A DNA stretch of 64,000 bases from Ipomoea triloba (taxonomy: Eukaryota > Streptophyta > Magnoliopsida > Solanales > Convolvulaceae), in contig NC_044930.1 of assembly GCF_003576645.1 (NCBI RefSeq), forward strand, positions 10,544,959-10,608,958. The letters run 5' to 3'. Under the pieces are notes generated by a model. That model did not search any database. It saw only the letters and a list, made by a program, of their open reading frames with translations, and was not told the DNA's origin. Shown piece after piece: positions 46,531 through 59,000 of the stretch (the first letter of the stretch is position 1; every line of letters starts with the position of its first letter). The position numbers and the translations under genes were made by a program.

Positions 46531-46639
46531 TTTTTTTTAGTACTACTAACCCAGTTACAATATAGAATCTGGGCTCAAACCCACCCCCTTCCATATGGGG
46601 TGCAACCGGATGCCACTAGATTACAAGGTCATTGGCTGT
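46531..46639 (-). mobile_element. SINE with target site duplication
   Basis: On the minus strand CCTTGTAATCTAGTGGCATC, GGTTTGAGCCCAG and a terminal A run. Both sides carry TGTAATATTTCTATTT (about 46518 and 46637), the target duplication. Confidence 0.75.
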
Positions 46640-47143
46640 AATATTTCTATTTAGATTAGGAAGAATATGTTTATGTTATAAAGTTGAGCAATATTTGGTA
46701 AATGATAAAATATCATTGTGTAACACTAATTTGGTATTTAAATATACAATTACAAAACTTTTAACGGTGTAATGACACTTTTGTGCAATAAAAACTAATA
46801 GAACAATGCAACATACAACTTTATAAGCAAAATTGCAACAAAGGTTCACAGTTTCGTTGCTCGATTGACAAAACGCGTAATTGAGAGGTTAAAAACACTT
46901 TTTTTTTTTTTTTGTCAAAATAATATTAGAAGTGTCTTAACCTTTTTCTAAAAAAAGTTATTTCTTTAATTTACAGAAAAACATGCAGACTACCTGATGG
47001 TGTTCTCTAGGTAAGGACCACAAAGAGATAAACTAAACTTAAATCAAGAAAGTCAAAAGACAATTCCAAAAGAAGAGTTGAATATAAAACCTTATGATTA
47101 TCAAATTAATTATCCGATCAACTTGGTTGGGATTGCCTTAATT

Positions 47144-47174
<31 letters not shown>

Positions 47175-47296
47175 CTTGGTCAATAGGATAAATATACAAT
47201 TGTGTAAACAAATAATTAATCGAAATCATAATTTCAATTATAATTACAATAATTAATAATACAACTTCCAACTAAATTGAAAAAATTGTTAATAAA
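46640..47296. other. AT-rich spacer
   Basis: No coding signal. TTTATTTATT repeats lie at 47148-47175. The right end (about 47237-47262) matches 52730-52756. Confidence 0.4.
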
Positions 47297-47305
47297 AAGA
47301 ATAAA

Positions 47306-48431
47306 GAGTTAATTTCAGCAATGGTCCCCCGACTATGTTGATTTTCCAAAATTGATCCTCGTCTTTTAATTTGGACAAAAAAGACACTCGACTATTGAAT
47401 TTGTTCCAGCAATGGTCCTTCCGTTTATGTCCAGTTAGTTTGGCGTTAAGTGTGGGGGTAAATCAGTCTTTTCATGATATCACCTTCTTCTTCTTCCATT
47501 CCGGTGTAGCGCAGCAGTCGTCTTTCCCCTGAGTTCCGTTTCGCCGGTGACTTGCTTTGTTTTCTATAGTCAACATAAAATTAAATTAATATTACCCTGA
47601 GCTTCTTCCTCCCTGCATTCTGGTTTTGCGTTTTCTTCTTCTCTGCGTTTTTCCTATGGCAGTGAACGACGAAAGAAAAGAGATGGTGATTGTGTTTCTT
47701 CCCCCTCTCTTTGCGCTGGAAGTAGTCGATCGAGACCAGATCGGCGCATCCCGAAGGTTTAGGGGAGAGACGGCGTGAGTCGCAGGGTGCCTTGGCTCTC
47801 CGATCGGAGAGCCCCGCATGTGGCCGGATTCATCTCTCCAGATTAGGCCGGCGAGAGGCGGAGTCAGCGTGGACCTCTCCGCCCTGGGATCAGCCGGCGA
47901 CCCTAACCAGGTCAGGTCGGTTGCGTCACAGCCGGCAATCCAGCCAAGACCAGTCACCATTTTGAAGGCGGCGATCAGTCTTCACTTCGCACTCCTGATC
48001 GGCGCATCCCTTTCGCGGAGGTCCAGACCAACGCCGTCGTCGGTCACGCTCGAAGTGGTGTCGCGGCCCATCAGCCTTCGTTGAATTCGAGGGGAATTTC
48101 GAAGGCGGTTGTCATCCAAGATTTATCGGCATCGATAATCTCAGCATAATTTCATTATGAGAAGGAGTAGGCAAGGGAGGAATAAGGAGCTGGCAAGGGA
48201 GAAGGAGCTGGGCAAGGGAGAAGACCATTGCTACGCTACACCAGAATGGAGGAAGACGAAGGTGAAAAGACCCATTTACCCCTACACTTAACGCCAAACT
48301 AACTGGACATAAATAGAAGGACCATTGCTGGAACAAATTCAATAGTCGAGTGTCTTTTTTGTCCAAATTAAAAGACGAGGATCAATTTTAAAAAATCAAC
48401 ATAGTTGAGGGACACTTGCTAGAATTAACTC
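47306..48431. mobile_element. Pack-MULE-like element carrying GC-rich DNA
   Basis: Flanked by the 9-bp repeat AAGAATAAA (47297-47305 and 48432-48440). Terminal inverted repeats of roughly 200 bp begin GAGTTAATTTCAGCAATGGT and end in its complement. Between them (about 47500-48230) is GC-rich, gene-like DNA with open stretches on both strands (minus 47960-47592, plus 47818-48084) but no transposase and no domain I recognise. A 9-bp duplication, long TIRs and foreign-looking cargo fit a Pack-MULE that captured host sequence. Confidence 0.75.
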
Positions 48432-48434
48432 AAG

Positions 48435-48700
48435 AATAAACATATTCTTTTTATTTTTGAAAACAGAATAAACATATTATAAATAAATTATTTTTCGGTA
48501 AAAAGTTTACCCTTACTATGTGCTGTTTCAGTAATGGGACCATCATCGCCGCAAATGTTTCATTAATAATGGCAGGACAATAATTTTTTGTGGTAGCAGG
48601 CATATACAGATGTCCAATAGCCCCCTCCCAACATAGTACAATCATAAATAACATTAATCTCAACCTAAACCAAGTAATAATAATCATCAACGAAAATGTC
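48435..48700 (-). pseudogene. paralogous spacer with short Cys-containing frame, copy 1
   Basis: Matches 53490-53730 (GCAGGACAATAATTTTTTGTGG, CAACATAGTACAATCATAAA). On the minus strand both copies can encode NYCPA. Copy 2 reads NYCPATVRNIICAVDGSMTYC then stop, while copy 1 diverges after NYCPAIINE. It may be a decayed exon of a small protein; no family recognised. Confidence 0.35.
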
Positions 48701-48717
48701 GTCGTGCCACTCTAGTG

Positions 48718-49195
48718 CAGTGGTTATACCGTGTACCGCGGTCCACAATATATTGTGGACCATGGTCACAAAATGACGTCGTTTTATTAAGTGGGAGAAA
48801 CGGCTCCCGTAAATCTTCGTAACTGATACTACAGTTCATCTCAAATGATACTACAGTGTGTTGGACTGATACTGCAATTGTGTTGGACTGATACTGCAGT
48901 TGTGTTGAAAGAGAACTGCAGTTGCGCGGAACGGAGGCAGTTTCATCCGTTTGGAACTGCAGTAGCGCGGAACGGAGGTAGTTTCATCCGTCTGGAACTG
49001 CAATTGTATTGAACTGATACTGCAGTTGTGTTTAGACCGTTTCATCCGTCTGGAACTGCAGTTGTGTTGAACAGATACTGTAATGTTGAACGGATACTGC
49101 AGTTGTGTTGAAAGGAACTGTAGTTGCGCGAACGGAGGCCGTTTCATCCATCTGTTTTCATTAATCAAAACGACTTCGTTTTGTCACTTGGACCA
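48718..49195. mobile_element. MULE-type element, family B (large copy)
   Basis: It starts GGTTATACCGTGTACCGCGG, with the inner inverted pair AAATGACGTCGTTTTATTAA / TTAATCAAAACGACTTCG. The body has many ACTGATACTGCAGTTGTG and GCGCGGAACGGAGG units. The right terminus has diverged and no target duplication was found. Confidence 0.6.
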
Positions 49196-49419
49196 CAATG
49201 CTTTTAAAATTTGTGACTCAAGTGCCAACCAAGAAGTTAGCTAAACCTATACCGTACCTATCCTAGTCTAAATAAATAATAATAATAATAATTATTATTA
49301 TTAATAGTTGGGCCTGCCATCTATAATATGGTGGGCATACACTATACAACCTTCAATAATTGCTGTGAGGTCCAGACTCTACCAACTTAGCTAGTACCAA
49401 ACAAATAAAGACTTGAAAC

Positions 49420-50249
49420 AACCGTTATACCCTGCACCACGGTGCACATAGCAATGTGCACCACAGGAATGTGCACCACGTACGTAAATGACGTCGTTTC
49501 GATATTAGTGGACACGGACGCGAATGACTCAGGGAATTCATTATCTATAATACACATAATCATTAGCTAGAATACACAGAACGCTTACCTAAAATACACA
49601 AAATGTTTGCCCAGAATACACAGAATATTGACACAAAATATACAGATGTTAGTGGACGCGGGCGCGAATGACTCCAGTGAATTCATTATCTATAATACAC
49701 ATAATCATTATCTAGAATACACAGAACGTTTGCCTAGAATACACAGAATGTTTGCCCAGAATACACAGAATATTGACACAAAATACACAGAACTCATCCT
49801 CCTAATAACATTCGAATGCACAAATACATCACAACTTGTGCTAATAACATGAATACACAGAATATTGACACAAAATACACAGAACTCATCCTCCTAAACA
49901 TTCGAATGCACAAACACATCACAACATGTGTTACTAACATGAATACACAGAATATTGACACAAAATACACAGAACTCATCCTCCTAAACATTCGAATGCA
50001 CAAACACATCACAACATGTGTTACTAACATGAATACACAGAACGGTCGCATACACAGAACGGTTGCCTAGAATACAGAGAATGATTGCCTGGAATACACA
50101 GAATATTAACATAAATACAGAGATCTGCCGAAACGGGAAACGAGATTTCCAAAAAAAACGAACATTTAGTTTACAATGCTCAAAACGACGTCGTTTACGT
50201 ACGTGGTGCACATTGCTATATGCACCATGGTGCACGGTATAATTTGCCG
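49420..50249. mobile_element. MULE-type element, family A
   Basis: Flanked by the 9-bp repeat ACTTGAAAC (49411-49419 and 50250-50258). TIRs: TTATACCCTGCACCACGGTG and the complement of GTGCACCATGGTGCACGGTA. Inner inverted pair around GTAAA(T/C)GACGTCGTTT. The body consists of AATACACAGAATATTGACAC repeats, including a tandem triplicate of about 80-bp units at 49815-50040. A sister copy is at 60793-61493. No transposase. Confidence 0.85.
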
Positions 50250-50305
50250 ACTTGAAACACAACTGATGAATATTTTCTCATGTCACTCAAGCCCAAACCA
50301 ATAAG

Positions 50306-50381
<76 letters not shown>

Positions 50382-50382
50382 N

Positions 50383-50420
<38 letters not shown>
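50306..50420. repeat. (TA)n microsatellite with an N
   Basis: A TA run of over 100 bp containing one n at 50382, so its true length is uncertain. Confidence 0.95.
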
Positions 50421-50423
<3 letters not shown>

Positions 50424-51410
50424 GTATGCTAAATAAATAAAATTATGGAATGCTAAATAAATAAAATTATGGAGAGTTCAGTAATTAGTTGTTATCTGAT
50501 AAGTGATATATATAGTTGATTGTATTATTTATTTTGATTAACTGATATTATTAACCGTTTATAAAAAATCATTTGATAAATTAGTTGTTTATTGTCAACA
50601 ATGAACCTATAAAATGACATTTAATGACATGAATATAATATTTTATTTATTAAATTATCTTTAATTTTAGCGATAACTCTTAAAATAAGTTTATTATTGT
50701 TGTTGTTGTTATTTTTTATTTTAACTATTTTTTTGGAAAATGGTGGTTTTGGTACGATCCATTAATTATACCTATATTGTAGGTATTATTGTGATATCTT
50801 GTTGCAAATAGAAAATTAAAAATGCAATTGTGGTTGAACCAATACTCTCTTTTTGTTTTTTATTTTTATTTTTAAAGAAAATACAAATGACATATGAATT
50901 GAAAGTGCTTATAGGTAGATTGAAGATTCACTCCAACTTATTGATATGAAAATTAAACAACAACGTACTTAGTTCGTTGTATTTATTTCAACTAGTAATA
51001 CTTAGTAAACTTATAACCCAAAACAATTTTGATTTTTTAGCTAAACACCAATGGCAAAAAAATGTCTGTCTAACTCAATGTTTAATTAATTATTTAATAC
51101 AAAATTATATAAATAAAAAATGACTAAGTGTCCTTCAATAATTTGGAAATTTAAAATGCATTATTAATATTAACATAATTTGTTAGTAGTGGACTAAAAT
51201 TGCCACTTTATACATAATTAAAAGAAAAAATTTGTATATGGTAATAATTCATAGACCACATCTACAATATGTGTATAATTGATTAAAATCGTCATTTTCC
51301 CTAAAAATAATTTAATAATAAAAATAAAAATTTGAAATAAAAATTGATTAAGCATGAACACCATAATAACTAACAACTATAAGTGTAAATTAGACTTTAA
51401 AAATGCAATT
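50421..51410. other. AT-rich spacer
   Basis: No coding signal on either strand. Confidence 0.4.
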
Positions 51411-51538
51411 AGGTGGTGGGTTCGAGCCTCAGTGGAGGCAATACTGACTCTTGTGCTTCAATAGGTTGAGAAAGTAGTTATGAACATATACTGCATTGTA
51501 ATAGAGTTAGTAGTATTCAAAAAAAAAAAAAAAAAAAG
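51411..51538 (+). mobile_element. SINE, 5' truncated
   Basis: Retains the B box GGTGGGTTCGAGCCTC, the body ending TAGTAGTATTCAAAAAAA, and a long A tail. Confidence 0.7.
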
Positions 51539-51995
51539 CTACTCCAAGTAGTAATTTTTTAATTTTTAACTTATTGGCATCAATAAGTTAAGTCAAAAAG
51601 TTGTTTACTCCAAGTAAAACGGTTCTACCTGCTTTTTTTTCAACTCCTAACCGTTATTGTTTGACTATTTTAATTGCTTTGATTGCTTCGGGTTAGATCA
51701 AGAGGGTTCTGGATTAATTTTACTGAATTATCTTTTCACTAACCCCCTACTGCTGAGTTGGGACTGTAACATAGTTAGCATGGGAGAAATAACAATCAAA
51801 CCCATCCCTTCTCAAGTTTAATTTTGGTCAATATGCAATACCACCAAAACCTCCCCCAACCCAGAGTCGAGGAATTCAAAATCGAAGTGACGAGAACGTG
51901 TTCCAAGATGGTCAATGCATAGCTCAGGATGGACCTTGACCATGACTGAGGACTAGCCTTAGCGTTGTGGCCAAGGTTGGTCATCAACCTCTTCC

Positions 51996-52028
<33 letters not shown>

Positions 52029-52756
52029 CAAAGTAACCCAAGCAAGGCACAAAATTCTAACTCAAATTGTACTATTATGGTTTGGATTCGGGTATAAGTG
52101 CACTAAAGATGCCATTGAGCAAATCTCCAAGTATTTTCTCAATGAAAATCCACTATTCGTTGGGTGTCGTAGGGGTTTGACCCCATGGTCCTATTAGAGT
52201 TGTGTGGAATAGTGAACCTCTAGCAAACAGTTTTAGTGTTCTTGTAGCTAACTAACCACTACTTCCCTCGGATGGCGATGGGGAAGGTCTAACCTCCCAC
52301 ACCCTTAGGGCATGATGGTTTGTTTGCTTGCTTGTTTTTTCTTTCCTTTTTTCCCCTTGAACTTGGTCGAGGCAGGGCATCAACCATTTTTGTTAACATT
52401 TGAAACTTGGCTAAGGTTAGGCCCAAACCATTTTTCTGTGAACTTTCACCCATCCCTTCTCTACCAACACAAGAATTCCGTAAATTAAAATATAATTGGT
52501 GTATTTTATTTTTAGATGACAAGATTAATCTGGATGGACTATGATCAATAATTACACTAATCCTATTGTGAATCTTCCCTTTCTTAGTGGATGATTTGTT
52601 TCTTGCGTTGTGTGGACTCTTTCTCCAACTCCTTTAATTTTCCCCTTCTGCCAGAGCTACAATTGTTTCAACAACAAATAAGTAATGAAAATTATTTTCA
52701 AAAAAATAAAGTAATGAAAATTAAAATCTCAATTATAATTACAATAATTAATAATA
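51539..52756. other. spacer, no gene assigned
   Basis: Moderately GC DNA between 51640 and 52480 but frames are short. A poly-T tract at 52000-52028. Confidence 0.35.
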
Positions 52757-53479
52757 GGGAAAATTGTGAGTTTGGCCCCTGAGTTTTAACCAAGTTCCGA
52801 CTCAATCCCTAAGATATGACTATATTCGAGTTTAGTCCCTCAATTATTTGCGAAGTGGCGAGTTTAATTAGTCTCCCACGGTTAAACTTGACGAAAAAAT
52901 TAAAAATATTTAAAATTTGAGGGGTAAAGTAAGAAATTCACATTTTATTTTCTTTATTATATCAAAACTACTTTCACAACATTATTTTTCACTTCAGCCT
53001 CTTATTTCAAAATTCTTCAATTCTAAAAATATTTTAATAATTTTAGTATGACTTGTTAGGAACCTGGCTATCGTATAACAAACTTAAGAGTTAGCACAAA
53101 CAAAGAAACACTTGATCATTGTCTTCAGGCGTAATCAATAACCCTTGATGTTTAGTAAGAGAAATCATAACAAGTCATACTAAAGTTATTGAAATACTTT
53201 TAGAATTGAATAAACTTGAACTAAGAGGCTAAGAAGTTAAAAGTAATATTGTGAAAGTGGTTTTGATATAATAAAGAGAATAAAATGTGAATTTCCTACT
53301 TTATCCCTCAAATTTTAAGTATTTTTTAATTTTTCCGTCAAATTTAACGGTCGGGCACTAAACTCGTCACTTTGCAAATAACTCAGGGACTAAACTAAAA
53401 AAGGGTCATATTTTAGGGACTGAGTCAGAACTTGGTTAAAACTTAAAACTCAAGGACCAAACTCACAATTTTCACTTAA
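52757..53479. mobile_element. foldback element
   Basis: GGGAAAATTGTGAGTTTGGC... is mirrored by ...CCAAACTCACAATTTTC. The arms repeat AGTCCCT/AGGGACT-type units and there is an inner pair AGTATGACTTGTTA / AACAAGTCATACTA. Flanked by the direct repeat AATTAATAATA. No frame. Confidence 0.7.
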
Positions 53480-53489
53480 TTAATAATAA

Positions 53490-53730
53490 AACATTTGAAT
53501 AAATAGAAAAAAATTATTTATAGAAAAGCATAAAAATATTTGAACTCAATATAACTTATTTTCTGTAAATAGTTAACCCTTAACAGTATGTCATGGAGCC
53601 ATCAACGGCGCAAATAATGTTTCTAACAGTTGCAGGACAATAATTTGTTGTGGTAGACTGGTAGGCATATACATCGTTTAATTTCCATATGTCCTCTCTC
53701 AACATAGTACAATCATAAAAGACGTTAACC
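53490..53730 (-). pseudogene. paralogous spacer with short Cys-containing frame, copy 2
   Basis: Partner of 48435-48700. Its short minus-strand frame ends in a Cys-rich tail (NYCPA...ICAVDGSMTYC). No start codon or context confirms a gene. Confidence 0.35.
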
Positions 53731-53906
53731 TAAACCACCAAAAAAAAAAAAAAAACAATAAAAAAAAAATAAACCTACATGAGCTACATACTATCATCAA
53801 TGAATAATCCCTCGGCCATTCGAGCGCCAACTAAGACGCTACTGTACTTAACCTAAACCTAATAATAAGGATAAGATCAACAACAACAAGAATAAGTCAA
53901 CAACGT

Positions 53907-53937
<31 letters not shown>

Positions 53938-53942
53938 GTAAT

Positions 53943-54885
53943 AAGGGAAAATTATCCTTTTCCCCCTGAATTATAGGCTTATTATAACACTTTTTCTTTT
54001 TGAATTATTCATGTATCCACATTAGACCCTTCAATTCTTCTAAAAGTGGCAGTTTTTCCTTGATATATTAAATGGACATTTTTACCTTTAAAATAAACAT
54101 TTCATTTATTTTCTTCTCCAACAAATTATGCTTATATGCATGGATGACCACAGTTCGATTGGAATCGAACCGGACACTGTAGCAACCGAATCAAAAGGTT
54201 CCGGTTGTGATTCAAAATTAGAACCCAATATTTGGGCTTCGATTTATTAAATCCGCGAATCAGAAAAACTAGATTATGAATCGTGAACTGGCATTTCGAA
54301 ATGGGAACAACTATTGGGATGACATTAGCTTAAAATTAGAATTATAGTATTTGCAAATAGTATATGTTGTTTTTCATATAGTATTTATTCTGATTCTCAC
54401 ATATAAGTAGATATGACTGCTATTTAGTTCTGATTTTGAATCGTCGGTTCACAGTTTCATATCCAATTTGAACCGCTGGTTCAAACATTTTTCCAAAAAA
54501 ATTCTATTTTTTTTTATTTTTAAAATAGTTTAAATTCAACAATTAACATATTTTTTCGGTTTGGAACCAGACAGTTTCGGTTCGCGATTTTAATCAACTG
54601 AAATCCAAATATTGGGTTTTAATTCTAAATCGTAATCAGAACCTTTCGGTTTGGTTGCTATAGTGTCTGGGTCAGTTTGAACCAAACCGTGGCAATTCCT
54701 ACATATATAATAAACAATAATTTTTTGGAGAAGAAAATTAAATGAAATATTTATTTTGAGGGTAAAGACGTCCATTTAACATATATCAGGGGGCCGGGAA
54801 AATGTACCGTCACTTTTAGAAATAATTGAGGGAACTATTGTGAATACATAAATAATTCAGGGGAGAAAAGTGCTATAAGTATATA
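53943..54885. mobile_element. nested foldback element
   Basis: The outer pair is GGGAAAATTATCCTTTTCCC ... CAGGGGAGAAAAGTGCTATA with ATTAAATGGAC / GTCCATTTAAC. The inner pair is GAACCCAATATTTGGG / CCAAATATTGGGTTTTAATT. No coding capacity. Confidence 0.6.
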
Positions 54886-55129
54886 ATTAGTGTCTAATGT
54901 ACCATATGTGCATTGCATGAATAGTCTAATGTCTAATGTATATTTTTAAATTAGTGTTTTAGAATTTATGAAAGTATCATTCGTTATCCTAGCATATATC
55001 AATGGAAGATTATCAAATTTTTTATAAAACTAAATATTTCAAAAATGCATAACTATGTCCTGTGACAAAAATGTTGGATTAATTGGTGCAATAGCAGTTT
55101 TAGAGTGAAACACCATCACTGGATAGTAC

Positions 55130-55322
55130 CCAAGCATATTTTTTGCAACACAAAACCCTATTAATTAACGTGATTCATGCCTCCCCTTGTTGCCACTTGC
55201 TCCAGAAATGAATTCTTGATTTGATCTAATCCCCTAGTGTGCTTCACTGCAATTTTAGTGCCTTAGCGCAATGCACCTTCAATAACATAACCAAATCCTC
55301 CTTCCCAAAAAAGACAATGATA
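55130..55322 (-). pseudogene. receptor-like kinase domain fragment
   Basis: The minus strand reads GKGGFGYVIEGALR, a stop, GTKIAVKHTRGLDQIKNSFL, EQVATRGGMNHVN: the glycine loop, the AVK lysine and the following helix of a plant receptor-like kinase of the LRK10L/PR5K kind (motif-based guess). It carries a stop in place of the usual Asp codon and ends abruptly. Under 200 bp, so a relic. Confidence 0.6.
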
Positions 55323-55945
55323 ATAGGCATATTTTTTCATGTGTTGAGTATATACTGTAAATTAGGTGTACCGTTTCATCAATGCCCAATGCGTGATTTT
55401 AATTAATTGATCAAAACTCATGTTAAATTTTATATTGTATTTTTTAAAGACACTTTTACTTATTTATAGTATATGTTTAATAATTATGGGGTTCGAACCT
55501 AAAACATTCCTTATGAAAATCAATGAATAAGTTAAAAATAATAAATTACACTGAACATTGAACAATGAATAAGTAAAACCACTATAGTCAAGGAATATAT
55601 TGAGTATTAACAATTAGTTTTTATTAGGACTGACTTTATTGGCTTTTATTAAATTTGTAGACCGTAGATATACTCAACTTTAAAGGAATAAAAAAACCAC
55701 CTTAAATAATCTTGAAAACATCTTATGGAATAATTACGTTAGAAATAGAATAGCATTGAAGGGGTTATTCTCTTTGCAAAAAGGAATAGCCATCCCTGTA
55801 TAGGGGATTTGGTATTGGTTATTCCTAAATTCTTAGGGATAGCTATTTTTCAATTTTAATTTATTCCTTTTAAATAACATTTTTATTCCTAAATTAAATG
55901 CAGAATTGAAGAGGCCGCCTATGTTGATCGAACTCGTCTTATATC
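55323..55945. other. LOX-2 upstream spacer
   Basis: AT-rich; GGAATAGCCATCCC...GGGATAGCTATT near 55783-55850 is a short inverted-repeat remnant. No gene. Confidence 0.35.
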
Positions 55946-55946
55946 T

Positions 55947-55956
55947 TATATAAATA
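55947..55956 (+). promoter_or_regulatory. LOX-2 TATA box
   Basis: TATATAAATA followed by CAAG, as in LOX-1, about 100 bp upstream of the ATG. Confidence 0.6.
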
Positions 55957-56048
55957 CAAGTGCTTGGGACTTGACAATAATCACATCTGCATGCATTTTA
56001 CTTTCATTTCTGTCTTTTTTAATATATATAAAGAAGTAAGTTGTTACA

Positions 56049-59000
56049 ATGATTCTGGGCAAGATTGCGGGTGCCCTCGCTGCAAAACATGGTGATGAAC
56101 AGAAAAAGATTAAAGGCAGGGTGGTGTTGATGAAGAAGAACTTTTTAGATATGACAGACATAGGTGCTTCTATCCTTGATAGAATTCATGAGTTCGTTGG
56201 TCAGAAAGTCTCCTTTCAACTCATCAGTGCTCAAAATGCTGATCCTGGTGAATTTCAAACTTTCATTCTTTTATTTATAATTTAATTTCGATTTTAGTGT
56301 TCGAGTATACATTTTTGTCTTTTCGTGTACATGATTTCTCCATTTAAGTGTACATTTTAGTGCTTACCTTCGAATGCATATTTTTATCCTTAGAGCGCTC
56401 AATTTTGTGCTTTCGAGTGCACAATTTTGGGTCAGTGCACACTTTTGGCATTTGATTGCACATCTCTATGCCCTTCGAGTGCACAATTCTGGACCAGCGC
56501 ATAATTTTGGCCTTTGAGTGCAACATCTTTGTGCATTCGAGTGTACGTTTTGTGCTTTCAAGTGCATATTTTTGTAGATTATAAGTGTAGAATTTTTTTA
56601 AAGATTCGTTGATTTGTCCAGATCAATGGCTCAGATTTGTATGTATGTATCATGTATGTATATTATAGAATAAATTTTTAGTATATAAAAAACAAATAGT
56701 TAAGGGCAAAGGAATTACAAAAATAATTTTCCGAAAAGTTTGAGAATAGACTAATGCCATACCATCCCTTAGAATTGTTTTTTTTTTCCCCTTCCAAAGT
56801 GGGGTAGGCTAGTTAGAATTGTAGGAGTATAAGGGATTTATTTTTATAAATTAAGTAAATAAATGTGTTAATATTCTATACTTTAAAGTTTCTAACCTTG
56901 TATTTCTATTTCATTATTTTCTATTTGTTGGGCAAATTGATCTATTTGTTGAGTCGCTTCACGTAGATTTGCTTCTATATATCCTTGTAATTTCTATTTT
57001 AGTTCCTCTGATTTCTTGGGAAAGTTCATGGGTTATTTTGTGATGTTTCTCTTGACTTTTATTGTGTAGTTCTTTAAGAATTTCATAAGTCCTTTTTATT
57101 TCTATTAAGGCTTCTTTGTTAATTTTTATTGCTTTATCAAGTGTTTTAATAAATTTTTCGGCTCTAAATTTGTCCTTACTACTCATGATTCTAATCTGGG
57201 TATTCTAATTTTTTAAATCTTTCTATAATACGTGTTAATACTATTCTTCTTTTTTCTGCTGCTAGTTTTTCAAGTTCTACTATCTTTTTATCTAGTTTGT
57301 TTAAATTATTTATTGTTTATTTACATTTATCATAATGATAATTTTTTCCTATCTCATTTTTACACAATATATATCTAGTTCTATGGTAATTAACTACCTG
57401 ATACCAATCTCTTTTTTCTTGCTCTAATTTATTTTTATTATTAATAATTTTATTCCATTCTTTAGTAAAAATTTTCGAATTATTACTAGTTGAATCTTCT
57501 TCATTATACTCCATATTAATACGTTCCAAAATCTTTTAAACCTTAAAAAATGTGGATAAGTTACTAATTTTATTTAATACGCTCAAGAATTTAATAAGAC
57601 AAATAATATGAACAAACATTATAAGGAAAGCACAAATCATCTTTAAAGTAAACATCATTGCGTTTAAATTATCTATAACCTCCCATCAATTTCTAAACAA
57701 CATACCCTTCAGATATTACTCTTAAAAATCATCAAACAAAGTCAGCTTAGCTCATTCCTTGTATAGACGTCTTAGGTCACCGGATTACTTCAACCCTTCC
57801 TGCCCTTCTTCTCTCTTGACTGTTCACTCAACACTTCGGGATGTAGGCTAGAAGCTGGGAGTCCTCCACGAATCTTCTAACATTTCTACACAATATATCA
57901 AACTTTTGCCAACAATTGTTTAATAATTTTTTCTAGAGTTTTTCTCTTCTATGGGTAGTATGTTTATTTATACTCTTGAAGGTTGGTTATAGAAGAAAGA
58001 AAGTTTAGAAGGCCATAAGGAAACACAAGAATTCAAATGAAATTGAACTTAGCTGATGATTTTATTTCACAAAGAGGTTCCTTATATAGAAAACTTTGTA
58101 GGAAACTTACAAAGTTTTTACAATTCCTAAGAGATAACTATTACATGAAATGTCTTCAAACTTAGCTAACAAGTTACACAAAAGTCTTCAAACTAGTACA
58201 CACTTAGTATAATAATACAAGATCTAAGTTATTACATCAAGTACAATAAGATAAGTCCTAAGTACAATAAGATAAGATCTAATAAAGTCTTTTTTATTTT
58301 TGCTATCTAACATTTTTGTCTTCTTGCTCCATTGTTGATAAGGCATTTTTCTTGATCTTCTTTTGCCACCATCTGATAATAATACTTTGTCACTGATCTT
58401 TGGCTGAATTTGATTTCTTCTCTTGGGGTTTTTTCCATTAATACTTGCTAATACTGAGATAATACAATGGCAATACTCTTGAATTTTTCGCCAGGACAAA
58501 TCTTCCTTGATAACATTTTGATAATACGTGCATTAGACCAGATAATACGCCACTTTGGACAGAGAACCTTGATAATATATTTGTGTCATACTATGTCATC
58601 ACTAGGCCATGATAATATTTTGATAATAATATGTTAATACTCCCATTGGGCCAGAGATCAGCCGTTGGCATACTGTAGTTTTTTAGGCTACATTAGGCCA
58701 GTTGATTGCTAATAATTGATAATACACACGATATTACATCAGGCCAGTTAATACTTCTTCAAAATGGATCTTCAGAGCTCGAGCTTGCCTCGACTGTGAC
58801 TTGCTTTTTCCTCTACTCGATGACATTTGTATAATACTCGATAGTAGTTGGGTCATGCTTATGTTCTAAGTTTATTAATTTATTATGCATTTCTATTAAG
58901 TATGTTGGAGCACTGGTTATTACTTCATAATTATTATAATATAATGTAATTTTCTTCTACTTCTCCTCCTTTACTATGTCCTACTACACAAGCTTTTTTA

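Noticed and set aside
49607..50070. Repetitive Thr/Asn-rich proteins over the family A element (also 60816-61205)
   Set aside because: Frames arise from AATACACAGAATATT repeats of a non-coding transposon.
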